From contig NCJK01000002.1 of assembly GCA_002282445.1 (NCBI GenBank), positions 310,001-374,000 of the forward strand: 64,000 nucleotides of DNA. The letters run 5' to 3'. The stretch comes from Burkholderiales bacterium 39-55-53. GTDB taxonomy: Bacteria; Pseudomonadota; Gammaproteobacteria; Burkholderiales; Burkholderiaceae_C. Position 1 is the first letter of the stretch; each line of letters opens with the position of its first letter. The notes under the pieces are model-generated. The model saw nothing but the letters and a program-made list of their open reading frames with translations, searched no databases and had not been told where the DNA came from. Of this stretch, positions 43,001-50,951 are shown in pieces. The position numbers were made by a program, and so were the translations under genes.

Positions 43001-43353
43001 ACTGTCCAGCCAGAACCCTTTGCTTCGAAGGCTTTGTAAATTGTTGAGTCACTAGGCAGGGCAAGAATCTGTTTAGCACGTTCGCGCAATTTTGGGTTGG
43101 GGCCGACGAGTGAACACAACATCAACGCGAGTGACGATTTGCCTCCGCCGTAGGGGCCTGTCCAGGTGAATGCTCGTTGCTTCGTTTCTTGAAGTTGCTG
43201 TCCCATGCTTTCCAGAAGGGAGCGAGCTGTTCCTTGACATACGTATCCAGAGAGGGCGTCTTCTCTGCCAAAGTCGTCGTCGATTTGAATTGAGCGTAGA
43301 AATTGCCGTGAAATTTCTACGACCGTGTTTAGGGTTTTTTCTTGCTGAGCCAT
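40018..43353 (-). CDS. Large P-loop ATPase of the defence-like operon
   Basis: The 1111-residue protein has Walker A GPYGGGKSSL (66-75), and Walker B with adjacent acidic residues in GLLLIIDELGKFLEHAAI (about 155-172). A sensor-like segment (FVVVGILHQPF) follows. The long C-terminal part (about 350-1111) is unidentified and mostly helical. This layout resembles the large ATPases of BREX (BrxC) and related systems. It follows the DUF4007 gene by two bases and overlaps the PAPS-reductase-like gene by ATGA. It probably acts as an ATP-driven switch or scaffold that couples recognition to modification or restriction. Confidence 0.82.
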   Translation of the reverse strand: MAQQEKTLNTVVEISRQFLRSIQIDDDFGREDALSGYVCQGTARSLLESMGQQLQETKQRAFTWTGPYGGGKSSLALMLCSLVGPNPKLRERAKQILALPSDSTIYKAFEAKGSGWTVLPVVGKRTSVRDQLIAAIEKRTGVVLGKKKNTDVIAELVTLAESNKQGLLLIIDELGKFLEHAAIDNTEDIYFFQQLAEAASRTNGKFVVVGILHQPFEAYATSLGRQTRDDWAKIQGRYIDIPLVAASDEVIELIGQSISRAKSVDISDARNDCSVIANNIKTRRPAAPKNLAESLLACWPLHPAITSLLGPISRRKFGQNERSIFGFLASREPLGFAEFLQTHKAAGDSMYRPAHYWDYLRANSEPAILASPDGHRWAQAVDSVERAEAKGQSIYGEIAKTVALIEMFRSGAALAPDEETILSCVQGSDKKAIKRALAELVEWKILIERKHLNAYGVFAGSDFDIEGAISSTRNEISAFNGKLISELTDLNPVIAKRLYHETGTMRWFGKTIVPLAELPSFIANYKPTTGSVGTFVLCAPDSPIADKQFFSTIQQISQENTDTPIILGVAKNGKRVADLSHELSAAERVFTTRTELEGDSVARRELTSRISSLRGALQDELTDAFRSATWFRHGQTLNDEKNVTVSGIASSVAEKIYHSTPIINSELINRDELSSNIVKARRELMYRMLKEGGLSKLGYEGYPADAGLYYTVLNTPGLHMNRGRLGWGFGKPKDDGETGSTYLELWYHTDEIFKNAEDKLGLDEIYALWQSAPYGLKRGVMPILALAFFLANKAHIAIYFDNVFTPNINEVIIDELLNDPKLIKFKYVSAGENKSSLAKAIAQKVLAQHLVGTDISSISPLDTARGLVSTVVNLPNWTKRTNAVSDSAQEVRAMLLKASDPNKVLFADLPTILGSTSESELVNKLSSVIDELQGAYPTKLNEIRKIVLDSLQHGGGSVDDLRERAKSVKGITGNFQLESFATRLEEFDGSDASIESLISNAINKPSHSWVDRDLDAAIIQLGTLSMDFRKAEALAGLRGRDSARKVFNLVLSAGQGNDLSRTIEVSKTDQSKIDATVIQILPILEKIDPRLIYATLADIGIKVAQKDEVNS

Positions 43354-43355
43354 TT

Positions 43356-44291
43356 TTAGTCTTTGCTGTATGCGATCTTGAGCAGCTTTTCTTTCAGCGC
43401 TTTAATGCTTTTTTCGGTGTTGTTCTTCAGCGTTACTTGTCGAAGGCCTGCCTGTTCGGTCCATTGAATCTGCCCGTTCGTGATTTGCTCTAATGAAACA
43501 AGTCGTTCAGCAATGCCGTTCTCATCGATCTTGAATACGCGACCAGGTGATCCGTAGTCATGTGCCACGCGATCAAAGGCCATCACAGAACCAGAGGCTT
43601 CTAGACGTTCCCAGTAGTCAAGCAAGGCATAGCCAAAGATTCCGTCATGTAGTGACCGCTTAGCTCCACGACGGAACTCGAAGGAGTCTTTTGAGTTGTG
43701 AACAATCAAGCCCAGCTCTCCCAAAAGAGGCTCACTTAAATCTTCAGGAGAGTCGCTATTTGCGCGAGGGACGTAGCTTCGAATGCAGCATTCGACATCT
43801 CTTTTCAGGGTTGCTTGAGAGATCTTCGCCTTGATGTTCTCTAGTTCGCCTGCGAGCGACTTTGCGATGAATTCGCGGTCGAAAACCTGCTGAACAACAT
43901 GATTGAAGAGGTAGTACCACGTTGTCGTTTTATCGGGGGTGCTCGCCAAAAACCAATGCATCAACCACACGGTCGAGATGTTTTCGCAATAAGGGTCAAG
44001 CCCATGAAACTCGTTGAATAAAGTGTCTGCGACTGATGTTGCCTTGTATGAGTCATTGCTCTCTTCGAGTACGTTGCAAGCAAAGGCCCAAAAACGGATA
44101 GAGCTAACCATGTTTTTGCCAACCCCGAAATCGACAATCGCTTCTTCATCGGCAAATATGTGCTTAGGTGCTTCACCGAAGTAAGGGCGGTTTTCTACGG
44201 CATCGAAAGCCTTTTTAAGCCATAGTTGTCGCAGGGGAAAAGTCTCATGACCTGAGAATTGAGGTTTCTTGCCGAGGATCGAATCGTTCAT
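43356..44291 (-). CDS. DUF4007-family protein
   Basis: The 311-residue product starts at the ATG at 44291 (MNDSILGKKPQFSGHETFPLRQLWLKKAF). Hallmarks of DUF4007 are the FSGHETFPLRQLWLKKA opening, the segment AIVDFGVGKNMVSSIRFWA and the later LGELGLIV. DUF4007 genes are frequently found in defence islands with PAPS-reductase-family and ATPase genes, which is the arrangement here. It is the first gene of the minus-strand operon. A DNA-binding or specificity role is inferred; its biochemical function is unknown to me. Confidence 0.83.
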   Translation of the reverse strand: MNDSILGKKPQFSGHETFPLRQLWLKKAFDAVENRPYFGEAPKHIFADEEAIVDFGVGKNMVSSIRFWAFACNVLEESNDSYKATSVADTLFNEFHGLDPYCENISTVWLMHWFLASTPDKTTTWYYLFNHVVQQVFDREFIAKSLAGELENIKAKISQATLKRDVECCIRSYVPRANSDSPEDLSEPLLGELGLIVHNSKDSFEFRRGAKRSLHDGIFGYALLDYWERLEASGSVMAFDRVAHDYGSPGRVFKIDENGIAERLVSLEQITNGQIQWTEQAGLRQVTLKNNTEKSIKALKEKLLKIAYSKD

Positions 44292-44533
44292 TCGACAATG
44301 ATACCGCCTCAAACTGGAGAGGTTCACCAGTTCGTTATCTTTTCAAAAATACTGTTGTTTTATACATACTTAATAAGCTAAACAATGACTTCATAAAACT
44401 TAATTAACTATTAAATAAAATCAATATGCGATAAAGTTATATCGATTAAATTTATGAAGCCTAAATTGATCTTCAAATGCAGCAAAGATGTACCAGCTTT
44501 CATAAACCCCTACTTCAGCACTTCCACTGAAAG

Positions 44534-45322
44534 TCAGGAGCTTTTCCTCTTTGACCATTCGTTTAAGAGCCTACTGACATAGTCCTTTGGAAGGTTGTGC
44601 CCTGCACCTTTAACAACATTGACGTTCATACAGACCAACTTACCGAACGCAACCGCATTCGGACAGCTTTGCCAATCTTCCGATCCCACATGAATCTCGC
44701 AGTTGAGTGGGCGAGGAAACCTATTCGACTTAGCTAACTCAAACAGCTTTTCTGGCTGAGGTGGGATGAAGTTCATAGGCCGAAGCTCATCATCGTCTGC
44801 AAACTCTCCAACAATCGGAGCTAAGAGGATCACATTACCGATATAGGGCTTACCAATTAAAGCCTGAGCATGGAGGAACAGATATCCACCAAATGAGTTG
44901 CATATGACATGAGCATCCTCTCGCCAGAAGTACTCCCTCAGGTCGTTGGCAACGATTTCGACTTGATGAGTAAAACCAGCCGACTTGAACTCCCCTACCG
45001 TCTCCCGTCCAGTGACGTCATAGCCTATATCGAGCAAAGCCTGCCCTAGTCCCTTACTTATCAAGCCACCCCAACCAGGCAGGTAGTAAACAGTTTCTGG
45101 CCTTTGTGGGGCACCTGACTCTACTGACTGTTTCAAAACGCTCGCACCATTGGGATCCCAACGAGGGCAACTGTGACTTGAAGCAACTTCAGGAAAACTA
45201 GTTAGCTTGGGCGTAAGACGTTGAGAAGCAGGAACTTGGAAGTAGTCAAAACCACAGCGAATAGCCTTTCCATCTTTGATATGGAATCCACAGTTAGAGC
45301 AGGTTGAATCTGTCTTTTTCAT
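44534..45322 (-). CDS. Zinc-ribbon / alpha-beta-hydrolase fusion
   Basis: The 262-residue protein has an N-terminal zinc-ribbon-like module (residues about 8-50; CSNCGFHIKDGKAIRCGFDYFQVPASQR and SHSCPRW), linked to an alpha/beta-hydrolase domain (about 75-260). The hydrolase shows a nucleophile elbow VICNSFGGYLF and a probable catalytic His in GAGHNLP. The layout is similar to RBBP9/YdeN-type serine hydrolases. The zinc-ribbon module also exists alone at 30115-30321. The substrate is unknown. The 206 bases between this gene and the DUF4007 operon are AT-rich, with no further gene seen. Confidence 0.72.
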   Translation of the reverse strand: MKKTDSTCSNCGFHIKDGKAIRCGFDYFQVPASQRLTPKLTSFPEVASSHSCPRWDPNGASVLKQSVESGAPQRPETVYYLPGWGGLISKGLGQALLDIGYDVTGRETVGEFKSAGFTHQVEIVANDLREYFWREDAHVICNSFGGYLFLHAQALIGKPYIGNVILLAPIVGEFADDDELRPMNFIPPQPEKLFELAKSNRFPRPLNCEIHVGSEDWQSCPNAVAFGKLVCMNVNVVKGAGHNLPKDYVSRLLNEWSKRKSS

Positions 45323-45414
45323 TTCAAGTAAGTTTAGTGAACTAGTGATTGCTATTTTGGGTACTAATCACGATCATGAATCACTCTGATCGGACGTTAA
45401 TTTCTCCCCTCTTC

Positions 45415-46119
45415 TTACACAACAGGGACTTCTGACCAATCTGTCGTGTAGTTGGGTGACTTACGCTCCTGACGCATACCCCACTCTTTTCGCATTCCGC
45501 CTGTGCTGACCTTAACTGTCCCGCGCCCGAAGCGAGAGTTCAACCCATCTATTGCCTTCATTAACCGGTTGCCTCCGTTTGCTTGCGGCTCAAGCAAATC
45601 ACCTTGGACCATTGAAATCGGTGAGATATCGCCCAGCATGATTCCTGCTTTTTTGTAGTTGTAGCCATCGCGCCATAGCAGCCCAGCTACATGCTGCACC
45701 CATCGGTTGATAACCAGGCTGTCATTTGTGGGTTGAGGCAATGGAACCGCCATGCATGGGTTGTACTGGGGTTGTTCCGGCTTGAATCGATTAGTCTGGA
45801 GAAACACCTGTAATAACGCTGCTTGGCCATTTTGCGCTCTCAGTTTCGCCGTTCCGTTGGCCACGAATACGCTAAGTGCATCCTGAATTACCGCAAGCTC
45901 CGTGACCGGCTTACCAAACGAGCGACTATTTACGATTTGCTGCTTATCAGGCACATGCTCTTCAAGAGCGATACATGAGATCTCCTGCAACTCTCTTTGC
46001 GTCTTCTCCATCACTACGCCGAATTCAGAGCGCAAAGTTGGTGCGTGCGCTGTACGCAGTTCTTGAACGGTTTGAATCCCATGCAACGCTAATCGCTTAG
46101 TTATTTTTCTGCCAACGCC
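45415..46119 (-). pseudogene. umuC: umuC 3' fragment (C-terminal part of Y-family DNA polymerase)
   Basis: The reading frame up to 46176 encodes the UmuC C-terminal region (GVGRKITKRLALHGIQTVQEL, then the little-finger domain to TTDWSEVPVV). Its first native residues correspond to W-GVGRK at 46120-46122. The rest of the frame upstream belongs to the inserted transposon. Joining it to the 5' fragment (58117-58674) across one copy of the CCAAA duplication restores one frame of about 420 residues, the normal UmuC size. The polymerase is therefore inactivated by insertion. Confidence 0.9.
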
Positions 46120-46124
46120 CCAAA
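46120..46124 (+). repeat. Target-site duplication, left (CCAAA)
   Basis: CCAAA here and at 58117-58121 directly flank the inverted termini of the inserted element. The pentamer corresponds to GTT-TGG codons of umuC. Confidence 0.85.
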
Positions 46125-46143
46125 TGCGTATTCCAGAACCTAT

Positions 46144-46241
46144 TGACCATCCGCTCCAATCCCTCGTGACCATCACTTCCAGTCAAAGCTGACCACTCAG
46201 TCCAGCAAGTTGACCAAAGAAAAAGTATGGCGATTTGACCA
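46144..46241 (+). repeat. Left-end IS21-type subterminal repeats
   Basis: TGACCA recurs at 46144, 46167, 46190, 46211 and 46236, spaced 21-25 bases. Most are preceded about 8 bases earlier by TCCAG or TCCAA. These look like repeated transposase-binding sites. Confidence 0.6.
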
Positions 46242-46285
46242 GGATAGTAGTCAGACTGACATGGTCAATCTGACTACTCAGACTA

Positions 46286-47038
46286 TCAGCTGGATTGCAT
46301 TTTTTTTCGAGCCATTGTTTTTCGCATGGACTCCCCCTTCAGGGATAACCGATGCGATTGATGCACCACGCGATCCAATATCGCATCAGCCAGCGTGGGA
46401 TCAGGAAAAAACCCATGCCATTGATCGGTTGGGTACTGCGTTGTGATGAGCAATGAGCCTGTGCGCATTCGACGATCAATCACATCTAACAAGAACTGCG
46501 ACGCATGTTGATTCATCTCACCCAAACCCAGATCGTCAAGTATCAACAAACTTGGTTTGCTCAATGACAGCTTCAGAGCGGGCAATGAGCCATCAAGCAA
46601 TGACTCTGTGATTGATCCGTAAAGATCACTGGCGCGATAGAAAAGGACTGGCATTTTCAGCCTGCACGCCTGCTGGCCAAATGCACACGCAAGCCACGTC
46701 TTACCAACACCCGTAGCGCCTTGGATGATCAAATTTTGCTGACGCCTTATCCAATCACAGCTTGCCAAAGATGCCAACTGTGCCTTGTCTAGTCCACGGT
46801 TTACCTTGTATTCAACATCCTCAAATGAAGCCAATTCAGGCATCCCTGCGCCTCGGATCAAACGCTTCAACTTTCGGGCCTCACGCTCGGATGCCTCGTG
46901 ATCAACAAGCATTGCAAAGCGATCATCAAAACTGACATCATGCAATTTGGGTTGCTGAAGCTGCATGTCGTAAGCATCGGCCATTGGAACGAGCTTGAGC
47001 TCTCGAAGGCGAGTGATGGTTTGTTGCGTGCTGCTCAT
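46286..47038 (-). CDS. istB: IS21-family helper ATPase IstB
   Basis: The 250-residue AAA+ protein aids transposition by stimulating IstA. It has Walker A GATGVGKTWLACAF, Walker B LLILDDLG and sensor LITTQYPTDQWHGFFPDPTLADAILDRVVHQ. Length is typical. Its start overlaps istA by 4 bp, as in all IS21-family elements. It lies about 160 bases from the left end of the transposon. Confidence 0.96.
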   Translation of the reverse strand: MSSTQQTITRLRELKLVPMADAYDMQLQQPKLHDVSFDDRFAMLVDHEASEREARKLKRLIRGAGMPELASFEDVEYKVNRGLDKAQLASLASCDWIRRQQNLIIQGATGVGKTWLACAFGQQACRLKMPVLFYRASDLYGSITESLLDGSLPALKLSLSKPSLLILDDLGLGEMNQHASQFLLDVIDRRMRTGSLLITTQYPTDQWHGFFPDPTLADAILDRVVHQSHRLSLKGESMRKTMARKKMQSS

Positions 47039-48573
47039 GCTGATTCTCCAAAATAACTAGGACCACGCAATTCACCAATGACTTTGACTTTGAGTGCTTG
47101 AGTGATAGAAAAACGTTTGTCTGCATCCTCTTTGAGGATGGATGTGATGCTGCGAAGTGAGGTGATATTCAATGGCATCGCGTAGGCGCAGACCTCTTCA
47201 AATCGGGCCTCACCGTAGTCCCTTGCGAGGTCACGCATTCGTCGTGCAGCTTTGACGCCGTTTGTGATGTCGCTTCGGTTTTCAAGTTGATGGCGAATCA
47301 TCAACTCCACATTGCCACCGACATTCATCGCCCATGCCAACAATGCCCGAGGTTCGGCATCAAGCACTCGGCTGTGAATGACGGGCCGATGCTCTGGTAT
47401 CGTGCTGGCATCTCCTTGTGTCTCAATTAAAGGGTGAAGGGCAACCCTTCGACCTCGGTGGAAGATTTCAATCACAGTGGATGTAAACCTGAGGTCCACG
47501 CTTTCTCGTGCTAGCGTGTGAGGCACTGAATAGAAGCGTCTTTGATGTTCGACGTGATAGTCATCTTGTACCCTGACGCTATATCGCCAATCACTCAATT
47601 CAAATGCCGTTCCAGGCAATGGCTTGAGGCTCGCTTTTTCTGTTTCCAGAAAGCGATCCAATCGACAGCCTGGTAGCCGTTTAAATGGATGGCGATTCAT
47701 TTCTTCGGCCTTGATACGGAGTTCTGCATTCAACTCGGCAAGGCTGAAGAAAATGCGATCACGAAGTGAAAACAAAGCCCATCGTTGAGCGATTTGCACG
47801 CCCACTTCAGCCTTGGCTTTGTGTTTGGGCTTTCGTGCTCCCGTTGGTAGAGGTGCCGTGTCGTAATGGCTGAGGCAATCTCTGTAGGCTGGGTTGATCA
47901 CCGTTCGATCCCGTTCACGCCGCCAAACGGCCGCTTTAAGGTTGTCGCTGACGACCCACTCTGGCACACCACCCAGAGCCTCGAAACAATTGGCGTGACA
48001 TTTCAGCCAGTCTTTGGTGGTCTGACTTGCCGTGGCTTCGATGTACGTGTAGTTTGAGTACCCAAGCACAGCCACAAAGATTTGAGCAAAGGTCGATGGG
48101 CCACCGTTTTGATCTCGGATTTCAACGGTCCGGCCCGCAAAATCCACAAACAGCTTTTCACCTGGTCGGTGCGTGCGTCGCATCACCACATGCTGATTTT
48201 TTGTCCAAGCTCTATAGAGCATGGCAAATTGTGAGTAGCCCACCCCGTCAGGGGTGGTCTCGCGCCACTCTCGCCAAAGACGCTCTAGAGTTGCGTCGGG
48301 TCGCCGCATTTCGGTATGAATCCATTCACAATCTGGATGCGTCTTGAGTTGCGCAACAGACCGATCTTGGGTTCCAAGTGCTGCCCGCCAGGCATCATCA
48401 TCTAACGGCGAAAGCTCTTGCCAACTCAAGCCAGAGGCATCCACTTGCTGTCGAAATTTTCGGATCGTGTCGTGGTGCGTCCCAGTTGTTCTTGAAATTG
48501 CTCGGTGAGCCAACGTCGGGTCATAAAAGTGCTGGCGTGCAATGTCACGCTGCAAATGAACGGGTAGCCTCAT
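47035..48573 (-). CDS. istA: IS21-family transposase IstA
   Basis: The 512-residue DDE transposase has an N-terminal helix-turn-helix (residues 1-45; FYDPTLAHRAISRTTGTHHDTIRKF). An integrase catalytic core follows, with the first Asp in RPGEKLFVDFAGRTVEI, the second in WVVSDNLKAAV and the Glu in KAKAEVGVQIAQRW. A C-terminal Mu-like beta-barrel is followed by a basic end. It forms the istAB operon. Confidence 0.96.
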   Translation of the reverse strand: MRLPVHLQRDIARQHFYDPTLAHRAISRTTGTHHDTIRKFRQQVDASGLSWQELSPLDDDAWRAALGTQDRSVAQLKTHPDCEWIHTEMRRPDATLERLWREWRETTPDGVGYSQFAMLYRAWTKNQHVVMRRTHRPGEKLFVDFAGRTVEIRDQNGGPSTFAQIFVAVLGYSNYTYIEATASQTTKDWLKCHANCFEALGGVPEWVVSDNLKAAVWRRERDRTVINPAYRDCLSHYDTAPLPTGARKPKHKAKAEVGVQIAQRWALFSLRDRIFFSLAELNAELRIKAEEMNRHPFKRLPGCRLDRFLETEKASLKPLPGTAFELSDWRYSVRVQDDYHVEHQRRFYSVPHTLARESVDLRFTSTVIEIFHRGRRVALHPLIETQGDASTIPEHRPVIHSRVLDAEPRALLAWAMNVGGNVELMIRHQLENRSDITNGVKAARRMRDLARDYGEARFEEVCAYAMPLNITSLRSITSILKEDADKRFSITQALKVKVIGELRGPSYFGESA

Positions 48574-48716
48574 GGACTGCTCCTTTGGTCAAACGAGTGC
48601 AGGAGGCATGCACTCGGGGTGAGTTAACCCACTCCCGCCCACTTGACATGAGGGGATGCTCGACCGATACTCCAACCCACAAGGTACTACTTGATTCGGC
48701 TTCGGTCGGACGCTAG

Positions 48717-48742
48717 GCCCGAGGTGTCCGCCTCGGGCTTTT
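48717..48742 (+). terminator. Strong hairpin with T-tract
   Basis: GCCCGAGG (48717-48724) pairs perfectly with CCTCGGGC (48731-48738) around TGTCCG, followed by TTTT. It lies upstream of istA within a 220-base stretch (48574-48793) that contains no gene. It could insulate istAB from the cargo. Confidence 0.6.
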
Positions 48743-48793
48743 GCGTTTCTGGGTGGCTAGATTTAGCGTCGTTCTGGTTTTTCCCTCCTTGTT

Positions 48794-49057
48794 TTATTCA
48801 GCGCTAGACGTGATTCGTGCCTGCGCAAGCCAGTGGGCGACATCTCTGGTGAGTGCATAAAAACCTCGTCGATGTGGCAACGTGAACAGCGTTACGGCGA
48901 CTTGACCACGGTATCTGGCTTGTCGTAGCCCCGCCACACTGGCGTGTCCCAGAGCGTTGGCCAACCGCAGGCCTCCCAGCAGTGGGCCATGGGTTTGCTC
49001 CATTTCTGTTTTCAACTTTTCAGCCAAGGTGCCTGGCTCGCATGAACTCGTGGTCAT
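48794..49057 (-). CDS. Hypothetical protein in transposon cargo
   Basis: The 87-residue product starts at the ATG at 49057 (MTTSSCEPGTLAEKLKTEM), preceded by a GAGAGA site; a longer frame up to 49177 exists but overlaps the divergent gene. The protein is soluble with a helical N-terminus and a basic core (LRQARYRGQVAVTLFTLPHRRGFYALTRDVAHWLAQ). It may bind DNA. No family recognised. It is divergent from the gene at 49147. Confidence 0.5.
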   Translation of the reverse strand: MTTSSCEPGTLAEKLKTEMEQTHGPLLGGLRLANALGHASVAGLRQARYRGQVAVTLFTLPHRRGFYALTRDVAHWLAQARITSSAE

Positions 49058-49146
49058 TTGTTCGGGTCTCTCTACGGTTGTCACGCAGTGTTTCCGAAAG
49101 TTAGCAATTGTGGAACCCGAACGGATAATCGGAGTTTCTGTACACC

Positions 49147-49890
49147 ATGACCATGCCCACCTTTTTGCAACCGCCAAAGCCGGGTCGCCCCAAGCGAAAT
49201 CCGATTGATGTCTTGCGCACGAAGGTCTGGTTTTATGCCGTCAAAGCCAGGTCGGGTTTGCCAAGTGCCTACGCCATTGAGTTGGCAATAGAGCCGTCCA
49301 TCGTTAAACACAAAGAGGCAGGGGTGGTACGCCCGCGTAAATGGGATGGCTATCAAACGGGTTTGCGTGTCCCGCGAAGAATGGTCGGCAAGCCATATTC
49401 AGTTGATATTGCCGATCAAAACTATCCCGGTACTGCGTCCTACTTTGATTCGCCTATTTGGGCTGTGTTGCGTGGGGATCAGCTCAATCAGAGATGGATT
49501 GACGATCAGCTGAAAGCATTAGCCCCTGCTATCACGGATCTCCTGATGGTTTCAGCACCTCCAATGCTTCAGGCCATCCCGCAACCAGATCGTTTCCAGA
49601 AATTTGATGAAAAAACGGCCTATCGGTTGGCAGAAATCGGAACATTTGAAGCGTTGGTTGCGCTCATCTTGCTCGTCAAAAAATCAGAATTGATTTCCTC
49701 TCAAGAGTTACGAGAGTTGGCGCTTAACGCTTATCACCATTGCCAGTCTTGGGTGAAGGTGTTGCCAGAGATTGCGCCTATCGCACTCGATCTATTCCAT
49801 GAAATTGATCTCAAGTGCAAACACTGGATCTACCCATCCCCTGAATGGCGAATGGAAGTGGTCATCTTCTCCCGTGAGATCAATCGATGA
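49147..49890 (+). CDS. Hypothetical protein in transposon cargo
   Basis: The 247-residue soluble protein starts MTMPTFLQPPKPGRPKRNPIDVLRTKVWFYAVKARSG, a Pro/Lys-rich leader of a type often seen in DNA-binding proteins. The rest is helical (ALAPAITDLLMVSAPPMLQ, TAYRLAEIGTFEALVALILLV). It is divergent from the gene at 48794. The ORF-like sequence after its stop in another frame (to 50152) may be unrelated or a frameshifted continuation. I do not recognise the family. Confidence 0.6.
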   Translation: MTMPTFLQPPKPGRPKRNPIDVLRTKVWFYAVKARSGLPSAYAIELAIEPSIVKHKEAGVVRPRKWDGYQTGLRVPRRMVGKPYSVDIADQNYPGTASYFDSPIWAVLRGDQLNQRWIDDQLKALAPAITDLLMVSAPPMLQAIPQPDRFQKFDEKTAYRLAEIGTFEALVALILLVKKSELISSQELRELALNAYHHCQSWVKVLPEIAPIALDLFHEIDLKCKHWIYPSPEWRMEVVIFSREINR

Positions 49891-50599
49891 CCCCTTGGTC
49901 GCACATCAAATCAAACCGACATCTGAAACTTGGGCATCTGGTCAATGGTTTTTCTCTGGACCGACCTTGGTCAACCTGGTTTTCAACCAGCAAGGCCCCC
50001 ATTACCGCCGTCTTTCTTCAAGGGCCGTTGCTCCCACCCCAGCCAAAAGCAGTCTGACCATAGTCGGCTCGTTTCAAGAGCTTGACAGGCCCAGCCCGGT
50101 CAACCCACGTCTCCCAGATTGGTTTGCCGCGTTGTGCCTCAGCCATTCTTAAACGTGTTTCTGCGTGTGTGGGTTCCAAAATTAGTGTCAGTGGACAGTC
50201 AATGAGATCAATGGCTTTAACACTAACTCTTCCATGGGTTGGACGGTAGCCCCCCCCCCCGCATTTAATGTCAAATTCCTATTTCGCAACACAAATTTTG
50301 TCAGTCAGCTTCCGACCCATTGCAGCCGGTCACATCTTTTAAGACGTTGACTTGTTTGTAGCGGTTGCTGCCGGTCGTGTCCCGCAGTCATTTGTGGGCT
50401 TTCTGCCAGTAGCGGTCGGTCGATCTTTAACCATCAGGCTCGGCAGCCGGTCAGTTCGGTCATAGGCCAATGACCGCTACCACACATCCTATCCAGTGCT
50501 GACGGATAGGATCCATTGATGCATGGGCCAATTTGCACAACAGGCTATGACGCCCAATGAACAGGGAGCCCTGCACATTTTCGATGCAGCGACGTTTTC
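49891..50599. other. Non-coding gap in transposon cargo with GGTC repeats and a C tract
   Basis: No gene is convincing here. In the first 260 bases the +2 frame reads as protein-like sequence to 50152, without a start of its own. There is an 11-base C run at 50250-50260. From 50330 to 50490 short motifs recur: GCCGGTC (three times), AGCGGTC and TGACCGCTAC. They resemble IS21-type end repeats and may be remnants of an older insertion. Confidence 0.5.
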
Positions 50600-50944
50600 T
50601 TACTGAACTAGCTGGATGTCAGTGACGATCATCTTGCCACCTTCATTGATCACCATAAACTTAATTTTTTCGCCTGGCTTGATGCTGGTCAATAAACTCT
50701 TATCTTTAGCAGTAAATACCATTGTCATTCCCGGCATATCCATATGTTTGATTTCGCCGTGTTTGATCGTGACCTTGCCAGTTTCGAGATCAATTTTCTT
50801 GACCTCTCCGTCGGTTAAAGACGGCGTCATTTGAGACATGTTCATCTTGCTGTGATCCATGACAGCTTGGGAAAAACTGCTTAAGGGAAGAGCCGCACCA
50901 ATGGTCAATAGTAAAGTTGCAATTTTGGTTTGAATATTTTTCAT
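50600..50944 (-). CDS. cusF: CusF-like periplasmic copper-binding protein, second operon
   Basis: The 114-residue protein has a signal peptide (MKNIQTKIATLLLTIGAALPLSSFSQ), a short HSKMNMSQM insert and the CusF domain. Its Cu(I)/Ag(I) site is in IKHMDMPGMTMVFTAKD. It is the last gene of the second copper operon, and about 85 residues align closely with the protein encoded at 14990-15289. An AGGAAAAT site precedes the ATG. Confidence 0.93.
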   Translation of the reverse strand: MKNIQTKIATLLLTIGAALPLSSFSQAVMDHSKMNMSQMTPSLTDGEVKKIDLETGKVTIKHGEIKHMDMPGMTMVFTAKDKSLLTSIKPGEKIKFMVINEGGKMIVTDIQLVQ

Positions 50945-50951
50945 ATTTTCC

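Noticed and set aside
33710-44291. Canonical BREX, Dnd or Ssp system
   Set aside because: No PglZ, PglX, BrxL, DndB/D/E or SspB/C gene is recognisable; only individual components resemble these systems.
46210-46446. Short plus-strand gene at the left transposon end
   Set aside because: It overlaps the end of istB antisense and includes the repeat region; no family features.
49772-50152. Gene continuing past the hypothetical cargo gene in another frame
   Set aside because: Part of the translation looks protein-like, but most of the frame overlaps the 49147 gene and there is no independent start or ribosome site.
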